A DNA stretch of 64,000 nucleotides from Corynebacterium gerontici (GCF_003813985.1 NZ_CP033897.1:558001-622000), one strand, 5' to 3'. Positions 48,250 through 56,806 are shown, counted from the stretch's first letter. Notes: generated by a model from the sequence alone, not told the origin. Translations and numbers: made by a program.

Positions 48250-48888
48250 TTAGGAGGCCTCTTCGCTGGAAGTGGGCTCGCTGTTCGCCTCAGACGCTTC
48301 GGAGGCCGATGCCTCGGAGCTGGGTGCTGCGGACTCGGATTCTTTCTCGCTTTCCAGTACCGCTGGAGCCTCAAGCAGGTTGAGTTCCTTGATGCGATCT
48401 TCTGGATCGTCTTGATCCATGGAGGTCATTTGCTGCGCCACCGTTCCCTCATCGTTGTCCACCACGGTGATGACGGCAGTGTTGCCCAAGGTGTTCCACC
48501 CCACGACAGCCCGCCCAGTGTCTTTGACAACGCGGGCACTGCGTAGCTCAGTGAGCAGTTGGGTCATCGATGCTGCTTTGCTCTCAGATTTTGAGAACTG
48601 GAATTGGCCAACCTTCGGCCCGGAGCAATCCATGGAGTTCTTCACGCCAGCGGGCTTGCAGGAATCGAAATCATCGAAGACGCTTGCTGGGACGAGCGAG
48701 CCAAAGGTTTCGCGTGCTTCGCTGACACCTTCGTCTTCTTTTGCCTCATTGCTCGCGCTTGCCGTGGTGGTCTGTTCTTCGTCGGCGGTGATGGTTGCTT
48801 CGCTTTGCTGAGCTTCCTGAGAACAAGCGGCCAGCGGCAATGCTGCAGCCACGCAAAGGGCCAGCAAGGGGCGGGGGAGGGACTTCAC
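48250..48888 (-). CDS. Lipoprotein of unknown function
   Basis: A 212-residue lipoprotein: signal sequence with lipobox PLAACS, acylated C22, from GTG 48888 with AAGGAG 9 bases upstream. An acidic Ser/Thr linker (residues about 25-60) leads into a small domain with two cysteines (DSCKPAGVKNSMDCSG) and ends in a Ser/Glu/Ala low-complexity tail. No family recognised. Secreted to the outer face of the cytoplasmic membrane. Confidence 0.75.
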   Translation of the reverse strand: MKSLPRPLLALCVAAALPLAACSQEAQQSEATITADEEQTTTASASNEAKEDEGVSEARETFGSLVPASVFDDFDSCKPAGVKNSMDCSGPKVGQFQFSKSESKAASMTQLLTELRSARVVKDTGRAVVGWNTLGNTAVITVVDNDEGTVAQQMTSMDQDDPEDRIKELNLLEAPAVLESEKESESAAPSSEASASEASEANSEPTSSEEAS

Positions 48889-48957
48889 TGTTGGATTCTC
48901 CTTTTGGGAAAACTTCGCTGGGGTCAATTGGGATCAAGTTTATACGAGGCCTTGGAT

Positions 48958-48985
48958 GCTTTTCGACGCCCCAACGTCGAAAAGC
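48958..48985. repeat. Inverted pair of the GCGTCGAAAAGC word
   Basis: GCTTTTCGACGC (48958-48969) and CGTCGAAAAGC (48975-48985) face each other as an 11-bp perfect inverted repeat with a 6-base loop. It is intergenic, between two leftward genes, downstream of the PPA1309-like gene. It could form a hairpin. Confidence 0.85.
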
Positions 48986-49018
48986 TCGGTGCTCACCAGG
49001 GAATTTATGCCCCACACC

Positions 49019-49543
49019 TTAGTGCTGTTCGAAGGATGCCTCCAAGGCAGCTATCACGCCTGGGGCAACGCCCGGGCCTCCGCGCAGCTCTACTTCATCT
49101 TCGGCAAACGCGCCTCGTTTTGCCAGCTCTTCCTCCGTGGGACGAAGTTGCAGAAGCGTCAAGCTGAAACCTTCGCTGTTGTGGTGTTCGCTCAGCACCC
49201 CAGAAAAGAGCCTCGCCGGACGGGCCGGCTGTTCGGGAGCGGAGGCGTCGCGGAACATGATTTCCTGGGCCAACACCGCGCCGATGACCCCTTCTGGCCA
49301 TTCGATGCGCGTGATGTATTCGCCCAGCTCCTCGGAACCAGGTTGGATGTGCTCTGGCAGATTTTCCTGCACCACCAACGCCAGAGGCGCATCGTCAGCA
49401 TCGTCGATGATGGATCCCAAGAATTCCGCCGGTACCAGTGCAAACAGCGTCGGGGGTGCATCCCAGCCCTCGGCGTGAATGAAGTCCACGGCCTCAAGCA
49501 TGGCCTTATTCAACGCTTGCTGAGGATAAGCGGCTGCGTTCAT
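49019..49543 (-). CDS. PPA1309 family protein
   Basis: A 174-residue acidic cytoplasmic protein of a small actinobacterial family. Typical segments are ALVPAEFLGSIIDDAD, RIEWPEGVIGAVLAQEI and SLTLLQLRPTEEELA. AAGGA stands 7 bases before the ATG. It is divergent from the UPF0182 gene with about 240 bases between start codons, as in mycobacteria. Function unknown. Confidence 0.82.
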   Translation of the reverse strand: MNAAAYPQQALNKAMLEAVDFIHAEGWDAPPTLFALVPAEFLGSIIDDADDAPLALVVQENLPEHIQPGSEELGEYITRIEWPEGVIGAVLAQEIMFRDASAPEQPARPARLFSGVLSEHHNSEGFSLTLLQLRPTEEELAKRGAFAEDEVELRGGPGVAPGVIAALEASFEQH

Positions 49544-49784
49544 GATCGTTCCTTATGTGAGTTCTTGCATTAACGGCTCGGCACTGCGGTGCTACAACGT
49601 GGCTGTGCTCGGATGACGCCATCGGCTATTCGTTTTCAACCAAAAGGTTGCCTGGCACTGTTCGTCCCGTAGACTGGGGCACCACTATCCAATTGTTCCA
49701 TTATGAGTGCGTTTCATGAGCTGCGGGGTCGAGATTGTTCCTCGCACCGATGCTTGCGCCCATAACAACCTCAAGGAGTTGGAG

Positions 49785-52736
49785 TTGGCCCCAAGGCAAA
49801 CCAGACCAACCTCAGCAAAGCGGCCTTCGCGAAAGATCGCCAACATCATTGCGTTAGTTGTGGTGCTCTTTGCCCTCGTTCCATTGCTCATTGGTCTTTA
49901 TACCGACTGGCTGTGGTTCGGTGAGGTAGATTTCCGCAACGTTTTTTCCAAGGTGCTGATTACCCGCATCGCACTCTTCTTCATTTTCGCACTCGTGGGT
50001 GCGGGCATCACATGGCTTGCCGGGTGGCTGACCTACCGTGGGCGCCCCGATGAGCTAGAAATTCTCGGCATCGGCGGCCCGGTGGGGGAGTACCGCAAGG
50101 TTCTTGATCAAAGCGTGCATCGCTTCTTGCTTCTGCTGCCGCTCATCGTCGGTGTGCTCTCCGGATTTCTTGGGCAGCGCAACTGGCAGACCGTGCAGTT
50201 GTTCCTCAACCGCCAGGATTTCGGTGTGCAGGATCCGCAGTTCCACATGGACTATGGCTTCTACGCCTTTACCTTGCCCATGTTGTGGATCATCGTTGGC
50301 ACGCTTTCGGTGCTCGTTGCCTTAGCTTTCTTTATTGCCCTCGTTGGGCACTACCTGCTGGGTGGCATCCGCATTGGAAATCAGGCTGCAGGCATGAAGG
50401 GGCACGTGAGCAATTATGCGCGTGTGCAACTAGGTGTCACGGCTGGCATCTGGATGCTGCTGCGCGTTGCTTACTACTGGCTGGATCGTTACGGCCTGCT
50501 GCAGCGCCAGCATGACACTTTCACCGGTGGCAGTTACACGGATATCAACGCGATGTTGCCGGCAAAAATCATCCTCATGGTGATTGCGGCAGTGGTGGCG
50601 TTCGCTTTCTTCTCGGTCATCGTGCTGAAGGATCTGCGAATTCCCGCGGTGTCTACCGTGCTGATGGTGCTGAGTGCCATTGTGATTGGCTCGGCTTGGC
50701 CCATGATGATGGAGCGCTTCTCGGTGCAGCCCAACCGCGCGGAGAAGGAATCGGAATACATTTCCCGCAATATCGAGGCCACGCGCTTCGCCTATGGCAT
50801 TACCGATGACAAAGTGACGTACAAGGATAATTGGGGCGCCGACGGTGCTTCCGCTGAAGCAGTTGCTTCGGATGTGGCTACGGTTTCGAATATCCGCTTG
50901 CTCGACCCAGAGATCATCTCGCCCACCTTCACTCAGCAGCAGCAACTGCGTAACTTCTACGGCTTCCCCAAGTCGCTACAGGTTGATCGTTACAACGTCG
51001 ATGGCCAGATGCGTGACTTCGTGGTGGCCGCCCGTGAGCTGGATCCCCAGGCCCTGAAGGAAAACCAGAAGGACTGGATCAACCGCCACACCGTGTACAC
51101 GCACGGCAACGGCATTGTGGCAGCTCCCGCGAACCAGGTGGATGAGGTCGCTCGCGACGTGGGTTCCGCCCGTGGCGGTTACCCCGTCTATACCGTGTCT
51201 GATTTGCAGAAAACAACCGACGAGGCCAAGAAGATTGGTTTGGCGCTGGATCAGCCGCGCACCTACTTCGGCCCCGTGATTGCCAATTCGCCCGATGGCG
51301 CTGATTATGCAGTGGTGGGTTCAGCCGACGGCAACTCGGTCGAATACGACACCGATGCCGAAACCTACACTTACGACGGCAAGGGTGGCGTGAATATTGG
51401 CAACATTGTCAATCGCGCCGCCTATGCAGTGCAGTACCAGGAGTTGAACTTGGTGCTGTCTGATCGTGTGAATGAAAACTCTAAGATCATTTACAACCGT
51501 GATCCGCGTGAGCGCGTACATAAGGTTGCGCCATGGCTCACCACCGATAAGACCACGTACCCGGCGGTGATCGATGGGCGAATCAAGTGGGTTGTAGATG
51601 GCTACACCACGCTGTCGAGCCTGCCCTATGCAGAGCGCACTTCGCTGACCGAATCCACTAACGATTCCTCCCAGGCCGTGGGCGATGGCCAGCAGCGCCT
51701 GGTGACAGATCAGGTGGGCTATATCCGCAACTCGGTGAAGGCTGTGGTGGATTCCTACGACGGTTCCGTGGAGCTTTACGAGTTCGATGAAAACGACCCG
51801 GTGCTCAAGGCTTGGGAGGGCATCTTCCCGGGTACGGTGAAGCCGAAGTCGGACATTTCCGAGCAGCTTATGGATCACCTGCGCTACCCGGAGGACATGT
51901 TCAAGGTGCAGCGCGAAATGCTCGCCCGCTACCACGTGGATGATGCCCGCGACTTCTTCACCAATGACCGTTTCTGGTCGGTGCCAAACGATCCCTCCGC
52001 AACTGAGGGGAAGAATGAGAAGGCGCAGCCGCCCTACTACGTGGTGGCTTCCGACCCGGAAACGAACAAGCCCGCTTTCCAACTCATCACCCCTTTCCGA
52101 GGTCTGCAGCGCGAGTACTTGGCAGCCCATATGACGGTGACCTCGGATCCTGAGAACTACGGCAAGATCACCGTGCGCGTGTTGCCCACCAACACGCTCA
52201 CCCAAGGACCGAAGCAGGCGCAGGATACGATGATGTCCTCGGACCAGATCGCTTCTGATCGCACCTTGTGGAAGGACACCAACGATCTCTACAACGGCAA
52301 CCTACTCACCCTGCCGGTGGGTGGGGGCGAGATCCTCTACGTGGAGCCGTTGTACTCGCAGCGCAAGGGACAGGAATCGGCCTTCCCCAAACTGTTGCGT
52401 GTGCTGGTGTCGTACCAAGGCAAGGTGGGGTATGCGCCGACGATCTCTGAGGCGCTGAGCCAGGTGGGCATCGACCCTAAGGCGGCGCAGGATCTTGACG
52501 AGGCCAAGAAGTTGGAAAACACTTCCAGCGAAAGTAAGCCAGAAACCAAGACTGAGCAGAAGCCTTCCGCGCCCGCGACCGCGTCCGGCAGTGAAGGTGA
52601 AGCAATTCAGAAGATCAACGATGCCCTGACGAACTTGCAGGAAGCCCGCGGCGGCAGCAATGAGGAATATGGTCGCGCCCTTGACGAGCTAGACAAGGCC
52701 GTCGAGGAGTACCAAAAGGTAGCCGGCCAGCAATAA
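49785..52736 (+). CDS. UPF0182 family large membrane protein
   Basis: A 983-residue protein of the COG1615/UPF0182 family (Rv3193c-type). Seven predicted membrane helices occupy residues about 15-320 (for example NIIALVVVLFALVPLLIGLYT), followed by a large extracytoplasmic domain with YNVDGQMRDFVVAARELD and YGFPKSLQVDRY, and an acidic Glu/Lys/Ser C-terminus. Start at TTG 49785, 6 bases after AAGGAG; longer starts would pass through that site. A TAGACT (49669-49674) may be its -10. Function unknown. Confidence 0.9.
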   Translation: MAPRQTRPTSAKRPSRKIANIIALVVVLFALVPLLIGLYTDWLWFGEVDFRNVFSKVLITRIALFFIFALVGAGITWLAGWLTYRGRPDELEILGIGGPVGEYRKVLDQSVHRFLLLLPLIVGVLSGFLGQRNWQTVQLFLNRQDFGVQDPQFHMDYGFYAFTLPMLWIIVGTLSVLVALAFFIALVGHYLLGGIRIGNQAAGMKGHVSNYARVQLGVTAGIWMLLRVAYYWLDRYGLLQRQHDTFTGGSYTDINAMLPAKIILMVIAAVVAFAFFSVIVLKDLRIPAVSTVLMVLSAIVIGSAWPMMMERFSVQPNRAEKESEYISRNIEATRFAYGITDDKVTYKDNWGADGASAEAVASDVATVSNIRLLDPEIISPTFTQQQQLRNFYGFPKSLQVDRYNVDGQMRDFVVAARELDPQALKENQKDWINRHTVYTHGNGIVAAPANQVDEVARDVGSARGGYPVYTVSDLQKTTDEAKKIGLALDQPRTYFGPVIANSPDGADYAVVGSADGNSVEYDTDAETYTYDGKGGVNIGNIVNRAAYAVQYQELNLVLSDRVNENSKIIYNRDPRERVHKVAPWLTTDKTTYPAVIDGRIKWVVDGYTTLSSLPYAERTSLTESTNDSSQAVGDGQQRLVTDQVGYIRNSVKAVVDSYDGSVELYEFDENDPVLKAWEGIFPGTVKPKSDISEQLMDHLRYPEDMFKVQREMLARYHVDDARDFFTNDRFWSVPNDPSATEGKNEKAQPPYYVVASDPETNKPAFQLITPFRGLQREYLAAHMTVTSDPENYGKITVRVLPTNTLTQGPKQAQDTMMSSDQIASDRTLWKDTNDLYNGNLLTLPVGGGEILYVEPLYSQRKGQESAFPKLLRVLVSYQGKVGYAPTISEALSQVGIDPKAAQDLDEAKKLENTSSESKPETKTEQKPSAPATASGSEGEAIQKINDALTNLQEARGGSNEEYGRALDELDKAVEEYQKVAGQQ

Positions 52737-52739
52737 GCA

Positions 52740-52751
52740 GCTTTTCGACGC
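52740..52751 (-). repeat. GCGTCGAAAAGC word after UPF0182
   Basis: Exact 12-mer (read on the minus strand) 4 bases after the UPF0182 stop codon and directly before its terminator stem. Confidence 0.85.
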
Positions 52752-52754
52752 CAA

Positions 52755-52796
52755 CCCCACGCACTTCCAGTGTCTGAGCTGGGAGTTTGCGTGGGG
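52755..52796 (+). terminator. Terminator after UPF0182
   Basis: CCCCACGCA (52755-52763) pairs with TGCGTGGGG (52788-52796), with an inner CTTCCAG/CTGGGAG stem. A T-rich stretch follows only weakly. Confidence 0.65.
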
Positions 52797-52858
52797 GGTG
52801 GTGTTCTGTGTAGTGTTATCACTCGTTGCACAGAACGGTAAAGTTCAAAGCAATACGG

Positions 52859-52932
52859 CGCGGGGTGGAGCAGCTCGGTAGCTCGCTGGGCTCATAACCC
52901 AGAGGTCGTAGGTTCGAATCCTGCCCCCGCTA
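52859..52932 (+). tRNA. Initiator tRNA-fMet (CAT anticodon)
   Basis: Cloverleaf of 74 bases without encoded CCA (the genome continues CTA). Acceptor strand CGCGGGG pairs with CCCCGCT except at position 1-72 (C opposite T), the unpaired first position that marks initiator tRNA. The anticodon stem has the three consecutive G-C pairs (GGG-CTCATAA-CCC) required for P-site entry. The T arm is GTAGG-TTCGAAT-CCTGC. Confidence 0.95.
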
Positions 52933-52941
52933 CTAATCCGG

Positions 52942-52974
52942 AACCCTCGGTTTGCGAAAGTGAACCGGGGGTTT
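52942..52974 (+). terminator. Terminator after tRNA-fMet
   Basis: AACCCTCGGTT pairs with AACCGGGGGTT (one mismatch) around a 10-base loop, followed by TTCTTG. Confidence 0.7.
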
Positions 52975-52980
52975 CTTGCA

Positions 52981-53073
52981 TTGAGTCAAGACGTCGTTGG
53001 TGTCGATATCATCAAAGCCGCGGAACAATCCGTGAAGGAAAACACGGAAAGCGGAGCAGATGGTGAAGTGTAA
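52981..53073 (+). pseudogene. Possible 3' remnant of a gene (30 codons)
   Basis: A frame from TTG 52981 to TAA 53073 reads LSQDVVGVDIIKAAEQSV and then KENTESGADGEV, an amphipathic helix with an acidic tail. It looks like the C-terminus of a small helical protein whose front is missing. There is no ribosome site and it begins inside the tRNA terminator tail. Could be chance. Confidence 0.3.
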
Positions 53074-53088
53074 ACGAAGGGCGCTGTG

Positions 53089-53784
53089 ATGATTTTGACG
53101 TTGAGTGCGAAATGGCAGATCGATCCCAACGGGCCTCTCCGGAAAGCTGAACAGGCAGAAGATCTATGGAGCGTGATAAACGCAGTCGGGTCCTTAATGT
53201 CCGGGGAACCCCTCTTTCCGTGGTTCCTCGGGGAAAGCAACGAGGATGGACTCCTTTTCGACGGGTCGCCCGAAGATCTGGTCCTCGAGTTTTATTCTGC
53301 CGAGCATGCGAAACCATCCGCAGTTGAGTTTCTTCCAGCGATCATGCTTGCCACCGATATTGCCTTGCGGAACGCATTCTCCACGTTCGATCTGGCGAAT
53401 GTGAGACTGAGCCTCCATCCAGGCGAGCAGTCCTGTGCGCTTTCGCGGCCGTGGTGGGACAATTACTTCAACCAGTCGCGAGGTGGCACGCGGCATCTGG
53501 TGAAGCTCGCCCCGGCGCTGCCCGATATCGGACATGCCGCACAATCGGCCTGCCCCAATCTCTTCAGCGTGGAGGGCGACAACCTCATTGCTGGTTCCTG
53601 GGGGCTAGTCGAGTGTGCGGTTCTGGTGGCGGTGGTCACCTCAGTAATGCCCGTATGGTCGACACTCGCGATAGAATCTCGCCTGCTGGCTCCTGATCAT
53701 CCCGTTTCCTCTAGCGATGCGACGATCGCAAAGCAACAGAAGATGAAGGCCTCATCGACTATCACTGATTCCCTTCGGGATTGA
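53089..53784 (+). CDS. Orphan hypothetical protein beside tRNA-fMet
   Basis: A 231-residue protein from ATG 53089, 7 bases after AAGGG. I do not recognise a family. It is acidic in the N-terminal half (EDLVLEFYSAEH), with several Trp residues, one moderately hydrophobic stretch near residues 170-185 (WGLVECAVLVAVVTSVMPVW) and a polar Ser/Lys tail. No catalytic motif. It lies in an accessory pocket bounded by the tRNA and decayed genes, so recent acquisition is likely. One copy of a near-match to the recurrent word (CCTTTTCGACGG) lies in it. Confidence 0.55.
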   Translation: MILTLSAKWQIDPNGPLRKAEQAEDLWSVINAVGSLMSGEPLFPWFLGESNEDGLLFDGSPEDLVLEFYSAEHAKPSAVEFLPAIMLATDIALRNAFSTFDLANVRLSLHPGEQSCALSRPWWDNYFNQSRGGTRHLVKLAPALPDIGHAAQSACPNLFSVEGDNLIAGSWGLVECAVLVAVVTSVMPVWSTLAIESRLLAPDHPVSSSDATIAKQQKMKASSTITDSLRD

Positions 53785-54135
53785 GTGGTGCCCGGAGAGC
53801 CTCGATTGACTCGTTGTTCACCCGCGTTTTGCGGAAGCAGCACACTACACCTTTCAGCACGATCCATTCACCACGCTGCGGGATAGAAGCTCAGGCAGGG
53901 GATGCGTGCAGTCTTTGGAAAAGTTTCACGTTGAGGAAGAATTCTGGTTGTCTCAACCGGGTCAAGAACTTCAGAGCCTTAATTCCGCGACTCAACCTCT
54001 TTCCAATTCAAATTGCAAGAGACAGCTTTCTGGCGAGAGATTCACGTCACATTGCAACGATTACTGTTACGCTCATTTAATGAGGGGAAGAAAATAGTTT
54101 TCTCAGACACGCGAGCTTTCAGTTAAGAGAATTGC
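53785..54135. other. 351-bp stretch without a supportable gene
   Basis: Two frames remain open here (up to 99 codons), but neither has a ribosome site or recognisable sequence, and base composition falls in AT-rich patches. It is best read as gene debris. A weak frame at 53906-54097 has plausible codons and may be a decayed fragment. Confidence 0.5.
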
Positions 54136-54749
54136 ATGCGAAAGATGTCAACCCCTGCGGCGCTGATGCACGTTGCTGTTTCAATGTCGGTCGTTCCAGT
54201 TTCGGCGATGGCCAATCAATCCGCACCAAGTGAGATTTTTTCGGGTAAGTAACCCGTTAGTAGCATCCCACCGGAGGCTCTGGCGTTTTTAGGTGGCGAG
54301 CTTCGGGGACTCACTACACACACTTTGTCGATTTATGGTTATGGCGACATTGTCGCAACCATTGATAGTGACTTTGGAGAGATAACTGGTACATATCCGG
54401 ATGGCTCCATTAAAAACGATCAACGCCGGGGATGTCGCTCAATCACTGCAAGCTCGACTCAGCGATGCCACCCCAGAACAGATCGCCATACTGCAAGTGT
54501 CCATGCAAGATCGTGTTTCGAAAGAACAGGTTTGCCCCTATATCGTTGGCCTCGATAGCGGTGGGCATACATTTGCTTGGAGGCAGGTGCGCGCAATGGC
54601 AGCAGTTAATTCTGGCAGTGCACTACTCACTGCTTTGGGTCAAGGCGCTTTCCGGATATGGGTATCTACCCGTTGTTAGAGGAGTTTCTAATGGCACAAA
54701 TTTTGATTGGAGTTACGGTGTTTTGGCAGAGTGTCTTGGCTATGCCTAG
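54136..54749 (+). pseudogene. Decayed gene for a secreted protein of about 200 residues
   Basis: The ATG at 54136 begins a signal peptide (MRKMSTPAALMHVAVSMSVV, cleavage near AMA). An in-frame TAA at 54250-54252 stops it after 38 codons. The same frame continues past the stop (SIPPEALAFLGGELRGLT, IYGYGDIVATIDSDFGEI), then shifts at a run of five A near 54412 into INAGDVAQSLQARLSDATPE and VCPYIVGLDSGGHTFAWRQV. It shifts again near TTT at 54647-54650 into GYGYLPVVRGVSNGTNF and ends at 54749. The pieces join into one coherent protein. Sequencing error at the homopolymers is possible but would not explain the TAA. Confidence 0.65.
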
Positions 54750-54864
54750 GGCCTGCGGCAACGCATGAAGTCAGATCCAAACCTCCAGGGAAAAGGGCTT
54801 AAAGCGCAATTGAAGAAGCGCTAGAAGGCAAAGCTGGACTGAATAGCCCGTACAAACCGCCTGA

Positions 54865-54876
54865 GCGTCGAAAAGC
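54865..54876 (+). repeat. GCGTCGAAAAGC word before terminator
   Basis: Exact 12-mer directly abutting the AAAAATCCCCAC arm of the following hairpin. Confidence 0.85.
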
Positions 54877-54930
54877 AAAAATCCCCACGAGTCCGACGTT
54901 AATTGCACAGTCGAACAGGTGGGGATTTTT
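54877..54930. terminator. Strong bidirectional terminator
   Basis: AAAAATCCCCAC (54877-54888) pairs perfectly with GTGGGGATTTTT (54919-54930); both strands end in a T-run. It separates the decayed gene from the leftward secreted-protein gene. Confidence 0.85.
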
Positions 54931-54959
54931 AGCAGTCTCTTGAAAGGATGGGTTCTTAA

Positions 54960-55439
54960 TTAGCGCAGGGAAAGCGGCACGGTGACGTTCTGGCCGTCGA
55001 TGGTGGTGTAGGCGACGCAGCCGGTGAGGGTCTGGAAATCACCGGCGAAGCCTGCCTGACCTTCGCATACTACGGGGGTGGTGCCGTCGATCTTCACCAT
55101 GGTGTCGGGGCCAGCAATGCCGATGGCGAGGCCGGGGTTCACGCCGTGAGCTTCCACGTGTGCGCCTTCACCGACGGCGATTGCTGCGGGGCCGGAGAGG
55201 TTGGAAGCGTGAGCGGTCGCCTTACCGCCGAGTGCGGAAACGCCCAGTGCAATGGCATCTTCAGCCTTGGCGGTGGCGTGACCGTTCTGGATGTCCCAGT
55301 TGGGCAGCGCGCCTGCGACGTTGAGGCCCGGTGCGGTTGGCTGAATGAAGTCTTGCAGAGTTGCGGCTTGTGCAGCGGCGGGGGCGAGGAAGGCTGCGCC
55401 CAGTAGGGTCGTAGAGGCGATCTTGGTGGAACGGTTCAT
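54960..55439 (-). CDS. Secreted protein of unknown function
   Basis: A 159-residue protein with a clear signal peptide (MNRSTKIASTTLLGAAFLAP, cleavage after AQA near residue 25). The mature part is Ala/Gly rich with repeated small-residue beta-strand-like stretches (LGVSALGGKATAHASNL, AIAVGEGAHVEAHG) and two cysteines (VVCEGQ and TGCVAY), probably disulfide-bonded. AAGGAG is 8 bases before the ATG. It is 24 bases downstream of the fasciclin lipoprotein gene, so the two probably share a SigK-controlled transcript. Confidence 0.75.
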   Translation of the reverse strand: MNRSTKIASTTLLGAAFLAPAAAQAATLQDFIQPTAPGLNVAGALPNWDIQNGHATAKAEDAIALGVSALGGKATAHASNLSGPAAIAVGEGAHVEAHGVNPGLAIGIAGPDTMVKIDGTTPVVCEGQAGFAGDFQTLTGCVAYTTIDGQNVTVPLSLR

Positions 55440-55463
55440 GGTTTTTCTCCTTGGGGTGGTGAA

Positions 55464-56135
55464 TTATTCGGCGGGGAGGAGGACGGAGTCGATCAGGTAG
55501 ACCTGTGCGTTTTCGGTGGGCACGTTGCCGCAGCCGATGGTGGCGTCATTGACCTTCATCGGGTCGCCATCGGTGACTTTCAGCTTGGAGCCCTGCACGG
55601 TGGTGTGTTCACCAACGACTGCATTGACGTCGGCCTTGCCGTCGACCACGTGGTAGGTCAGGATCTTGCTCAGCAGATCGGAATCAGTCTTAAGCTTTTC
55701 GACGGTTGCCGCGTCCAACTTTTCAAACGCTGCATTCGTGGGAGCGAAGATGGTCCACTGACCATCCTTGATGGTGGCCACCAGATTCACATCTGGGTTG
55801 AGTTCGCCGGTGAGCGCTGCGGTCAGGGTGGAGAGCTCGGGAATGTTCGGCAGTGCCTCAACCACATTCTGGCCGGAGATGACCTCGAGGGAGGCCGGGC
55901 CATCCGGGTGCGCGTCAGCATATGCCTGGCACAGTGGCCCCTTCGGTGCTGCCGCTGCCATGGCGCCAGAGGTGCTCGTTGAGGCGGCTTCGGAAGTGGC
56001 GGTGGTGGTCTGAGAGCTTGCTGCGGTGGATGTGCTCTCTGCTTCATTGCTGTCAGTTGAGCATGCGCCGAGCATCAGTCCGGCTGCGGCCAACACGGCT
56101 GCTGCCGTGGAGATGGGGCGTCGCTTGAGCTGCAT
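55464..56135 (-). CDS. Fasciclin (FAS1) domain lipoprotein, MPT83-like
   Basis: A 223-residue lipoprotein with lipobox LGAC (acylated C25), a Ser/Thr/Ala linker to about residue 65 and one FAS1 domain. FAS1 box H1 is TIFAPTNAAFEKL, box H2 is ILTYHVVDGKAD, and the terminal strand VYLIDSVLLP is typical. Two further cysteines (LCQAYA and IGCGNV) match the disulfide of MPT70/MPB70. It is divergent from sigK-rskA. In M. tuberculosis SigK controls mpt70 and mpt83, so a conserved regulon is likely. Confidence 0.9.
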   Translation of the reverse strand: MQLKRRPISTAAAVLAAAGLMLGACSTDSNEAESTSTAASSQTTTATSEAASTSTSGAMAAAAPKGPLCQAYADAHPDGPASLEVISGQNVVEALPNIPELSTLTAALTGELNPDVNLVATIKDGQWTIFAPTNAAFEKLDAATVEKLKTDSDLLSKILTYHVVDGKADVNAVVGEHTTVQGSKLKVTDGDPMKVNDATIGCGNVPTENAQVYLIDSVLLPAE

Positions 56136-56223
56136 GTTGCTCCATTTCGTTGAGTGTTTTCAGCAGCGGTGTTGCTGCCTTCACACAGTGTTCGGAGCCG
56201 TGTGGTGGGGTGGGTGGGTGCGA

Positions 56224-56241
56224 AAGAAAAAATTTTTTCTT
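56224..56241. promoter_or_regulatory. Perfect 18-bp A6T6 palindrome in the sigK promoter
   Basis: AAGAAAAAATTTTTTCTT is its own reverse complement. It ends 3 bases before the likely -10 TATGGT (56245-56250). A6T6 tracts bend DNA and are favoured by AT-binding nucleoid proteins (CgpS/Lsr2-like). Confidence 0.65.
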
Positions 56242-56257
56242 GTGTATGGTTGGGCAC

Positions 56258-56806
56258 GTGCCAGACACTCAATTGCAGCCAGCTACGCTGCTCGAAGCCA
56301 CGTCAATGGGGGACGTCGCTGCTTTCGAGCAGTTGTTTCGTCTGCTGAATAGGCGTGTCTACGGCTTGGCTGTGCGCATCGTCGTCGATCCGGCGCTCGC
56401 GGAAGACGTAGCCCATGACGCCTGGTTATCGGTGTGGAACAACGCAAAGAGTTTCGATGCCACAAAAGGCTCGGCCGAAGGTTGGATTCTGTCGGTGACG
56501 CACAGAAGAGCCGTAGATTTCCTGCGCAGCCGATCTTCGCAAGACAAGAGAAACGATGACTTCGCACAGCAGGAAGCACGCGCGATCGGCGGGGCCGATG
56601 AATGGGCGTTGCGCCTCGACGAGCACGCCGAAGTTGCAGCGTGTTTTGAAGCGCTGAGTGTGAAGCAGCGCGAGGCTGTATCTCTAGCTTACTTCAAAGG
56701 ATTCACTTACAAGCAGGTAGCGGAACAATTAGGGGCGACTCATTCAGCAATTAAAACCCGACTGCGGGACGCAATGGCAGCGTTAAGGAGGTGCATGAGC
56801 TCGTGA
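56258..56806 (+). CDS. sigK: ECF sigma factor, SigK type
   Basis: A 182-residue sigma factor. Region 2 has FRLLNRRVYGLAVRIVVD, AEDVAHDAWLSVW and GWILSVTHRRAVDFLRSR. Region 4 has KQREAVSLAYFKGFTYKQVAEQLG and SAIKTRLRDAMAALRR. GTG 56258 is 7 bases after TATGGT with no ribosome site, suggesting leaderless translation; ATG 56246 overlaps that hexamer. The rskA start overlaps its stop (GTGA), and the divergent gene is an MPT83-like lipoprotein, supporting a SigK assignment. Confidence 0.85.
   Translation: MPDTQLQPATLLEATSMGDVAAFEQLFRLLNRRVYGLAVRIVVDPALAEDVAHDAWLSVWNNAKSFDATKGSAEGWILSVTHRRAVDFLRSRSSQDKRNDDFAQQEARAIGGADEWALRLDEHAEVAACFEALSVKQREAVSLAYFKGFTYKQVAEQLGATHSAIKTRLRDAMAALRRCMSS

Noticed and set aside
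53781..54080. 99-codon frame following the orphan gene
   Set aside because: TTG start without ribosome site, Arg/Ser/Leu-rich translation without pattern; treated as debris.
52859..54960. Integrative element using tRNA-fMet as attachment site
   Set aside because: No integrase gene and no second copy of the tRNA 3' end could be found downstream; the tRNA is complete.
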